Assembly: GCF_900100335.1 (NCBI RefSeq)
Contig: NZ_FNFE01000004.1
Span: 186,001-250,000 of the forward strand
Reading direction: 5' to 3'
DNA from: Natronorubrum texcoconense
GTDB lineage: Archaea; Halobacteriota; Halobacteria; Halobacteriales; Natrialbaceae
Length of the DNA stretch: 64,000 nucleotides
Shown: one piece after another, positions 62,457 to 64,000 of the stretch
How the letters are laid out: each line of letters opens with the position of its first letter
Numbering within the stretch: position 1 is the first letter of the stretch
The notes under the pieces: model-generated
What the model was told of the DNA's origin: nothing
Database searches by the model: none
Seen by the model: only the letters and a program-made list of their open reading frames with translations
Position numbers and translations under genes: made by a program

Positions 62457-64000
62457 ATGATAATGAATTATTTATGTCGAGCATGCTTAATTTCTACTTT
62501 TATAGTTCTCTCGATTTTAATCATATTTTCTGGCTCTGTAGTAGCAATGGAGTTGACTTTGGATGACTTGGACGGTGAGGGTACAACAGAGAACCCTTAC
62601 AAAATCACCGAGGTTGACGAGTTGCAATTGATGAACGAGGACCTTAGTGCGCACTATGTTCTCGAAGAGGACATCGGCGCAAGTGAAACAGAAACATGGA
62701 ATGGAGGTGCAGGGTTCGAACCAATCGGAGACCGCGATAGTCCATTCTCTGGATCATTTGACGGACAAGACCACGCTATCGAAGACCTCACAATTAATCG
62801 TGCTGGCGAAGATGATATTGCCTTGTTCGGTGCAACAACCGGTCCAGTCGAATCAGTTTATATTGAAGACGCATTTGTAAGCGGAGACCGCGCAGCGGTT
62901 GTTGTTAGCTACCTCGGTGGCGATCTTCGTTCAGTGTATGCGAGTGGTGAAATTGAAACTGAAAGAGGAGGTGGCTTAGTCAGGACGGATGATCGAGACT
63001 TGGAAAACACAATTGAACGATCGGGTTCGGATGTTGCGGTCAGAGGTGGTGATACTCGAGGATTTGGCGGAATAATTGGTAACGGCCAAGGAAATATCGA
63101 GATACTCAACTCGTATGCAACCGGAGAAGTTGAGGCTGAAGGTCGACAAGTTGGTGGACTAGTCGGAACACTAGGATCCAATTCAGCGATTCGAAATTCC
63201 TACGCAACTGGTAGTGTTACTGGTGATCGTGAGGTGGGTGGGCTCGTTGGAAACAACGAGGGCCCAGTCACAGACGTCTTTGCTCTCGGAACAATTCGCG
63301 GTAATTCAGAAACTGGTGCACTGGCTGGTGTAAATCAAGGTGATCGGTCTGGAACTGATGGAAGCATAACTAACGGATATTGGAATGCCGCTCTGTCGAA
63401 TCAGAACGTTGGTGATTCGAACGATGATGTTGGTACCTCTATTCGAACTAACGAGATTACTGGTTCCGATGCCACTGACAATTTAGATATAGACTTCGAC
63501 AACTTCTGGACGCTCACCGACGACTACCCAGTCCTCGAGTGGCAAGTCCAAGACCTCTCGATCGCCCTCGACGACTCGACCGTCGGCGAAGGCCAGCAAA
63601 CGGGAGTCACCGTCACGCTCACACTCGATGACGGCTCGACGGTCACCGCCTCCGAAGTCGCTGACTACGACGCCGGCGGCATCGTCGATGTCGATGCTGG
63701 CGTCGTCGACGCCAACCAGCAGGGGACAACCGAGATCACGGCTACCGTCGCCGATCAGAGCGACAGTGCCGAACTCGAGGTCGTCGAACCACCGAATATC
63801 GAACTCGAGGAGAGCGACCTCGATGCGGACGCCGTCGTCGAAGGCAGTCCGCTCACTGCGACGGCGACCTACGAGAACGACGGCGGGCCGGGCAGCCACA
63901 CCGCGGAACTGACGGCCAATGGCGAGGTCGTCGACACGCAGACCGTCTCGCTCGAGGCCGACGCGGAGACAGACGTCGACTTCGAATGGACGCCGGACGG
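62457..64000 (+). CDS. GLUG-repeat surface protein (partial at window end)
   Basis: At least 514 codons, open to the window end. An N-terminal signal helix (LISTFIVLSILIIFSGSVVA) precedes a region with GLUG-type repeats (GGIIGNGQGN, VGGLVGTLGSNSAIRNSYAT, VGGLVGNNEGPVTDV), alternating with NSYATG motifs as in bacterial adhesins. After about residue 345 the composition becomes GC-rich and the domains look like Ig-like Big_2 and CARDB modules (TVGEGQQTGVTVTLTLDDGS; TATATYENDGGPGSHTAELT). It starts eight bases after the pilin-like gene. It is probably a cell-surface adhesin and the main cargo of the locus. Confidence 0.75.
   Translation, partial: MIMNYLCRACLISTFIVLSILIIFSGSVVAMELTLDDLDGEGTTENPYKITEVDELQLMNEDLSAHYVLEEDIGASETETWNGGAGFEPIGDRDSPFSGSFDGQDHAIEDLTINRAGEDDIALFGATTGPVESVYIEDAFVSGDRAAVVVSYLGGDLRSVYASGEIETERGGGLVRTDDRDLENTIERSGSDVAVRGGDTRGFGGIIGNGQGNIEILNSYATGEVEAEGRQVGGLVGTLGSNSAIRNSYATGSVTGDREVGGLVGNNEGPVTDVFALGTIRGNSETGALAGVNQGDRSGTDGSITNGYWNAALSNQNVGDSNDDVGTSIRTNEITGSDATDNLDIDFDNFWTLTDDYPVLEWQVQDLSIALDDSTVGEGQQTGVTVTLTLDDGSTVTASEVADYDAGGIVDVDAGVVDANQQGTTEITATVADQSDSAELEVVEPPNIELEESDLDADAVVEGSPLTATATYENDGGPGSHTAELTANGEVVDTQTVSLEADAETDVDFEWTPD

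Overview
The window is high-GC, gene-dense euryarchaeal DNA, almost certainly from a haloarchaeon (class Halobacteria). The evidence is acidic proteins rich in Asp, Glu, Val and Thr, codons ending in G or C with CTCGAG-type runs, leaderless genes with TATA elements about 25-32 bp upstream of the start codon, and archaeal information-processing genes: two TFBs, MCM, an XPD-like helicase, ribosomal protein L10e, type II GAPDH and LysW-dependent arginine synthesis. I could not run any search, so the species is not named. All domain calls come from reading motifs in the translated sequence.

Layout. 0-9 kb holds housekeeping genes: M29 aminopeptidase, threonine aldolase, phosphoesterase, XPD-like helicase, 2H phosphoesterase and a membrane-anchored winged-helix regulator. 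9.2-18.6 kb is a complete arginine pathway from glutamate: a short Arg-rich ORF, argGH, then argW-X-C-B-D-E-F with overlapping starts and stops. 19-27 kb has threonine synthase, a TFB, an MCM helicase carrying a 642-residue intein, and a DUF502 protein. 27.3-31.5 kb has a receiver-like fragment and a six-PAS/GAF histidine kinase. 31.8-33.3 kb is a decayed integrated-element remnant beside tRNA-Pro, with a 22-bp copy of the tRNA 3' end.

33.4-47.3 kb has a BofA-like protein, a large Ski2-like helicase, an iron-regulated ABC locus whose permease is a broken pseudogene, a quinone-reductase/UbiA fusion, cupin, cold-shock protein, carbonic anhydrase, a CurA-like reductase, an ABC-2 exporter and a site-2 protease with CBS domains. 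47.8-55.4 kb has a winged-helix protein, L10e followed by three perfect hairpins, a RimK-like ligase, Hsp20, GAPDH, two tail-to-tail MinD-family genes (one fused to a second domain) and a second TFB.

55.7-64 kb is a type IV pilus-like or Tad-like secretion locus. It has a TadC/GspF membrane protein, a GspE/TadA ATPase, two accessory proteins and a HerA-like ATPase on the minus strand. Opposite, from a shared promoter region, run a single-TM pilin-like protein and a GLUG-repeat surface protein that leaves the window. An AT-rich block (about 62.1-63.5 kb) covers the exported parts of these last two genes.

The strongest leads are the Arg-rich leader ORF before argG, the quinone-reductase/UbiA fusion, the HerA-containing pilus locus with its AT-rich adhesin, and the MCM intein with helix-turn-helix-like segments.
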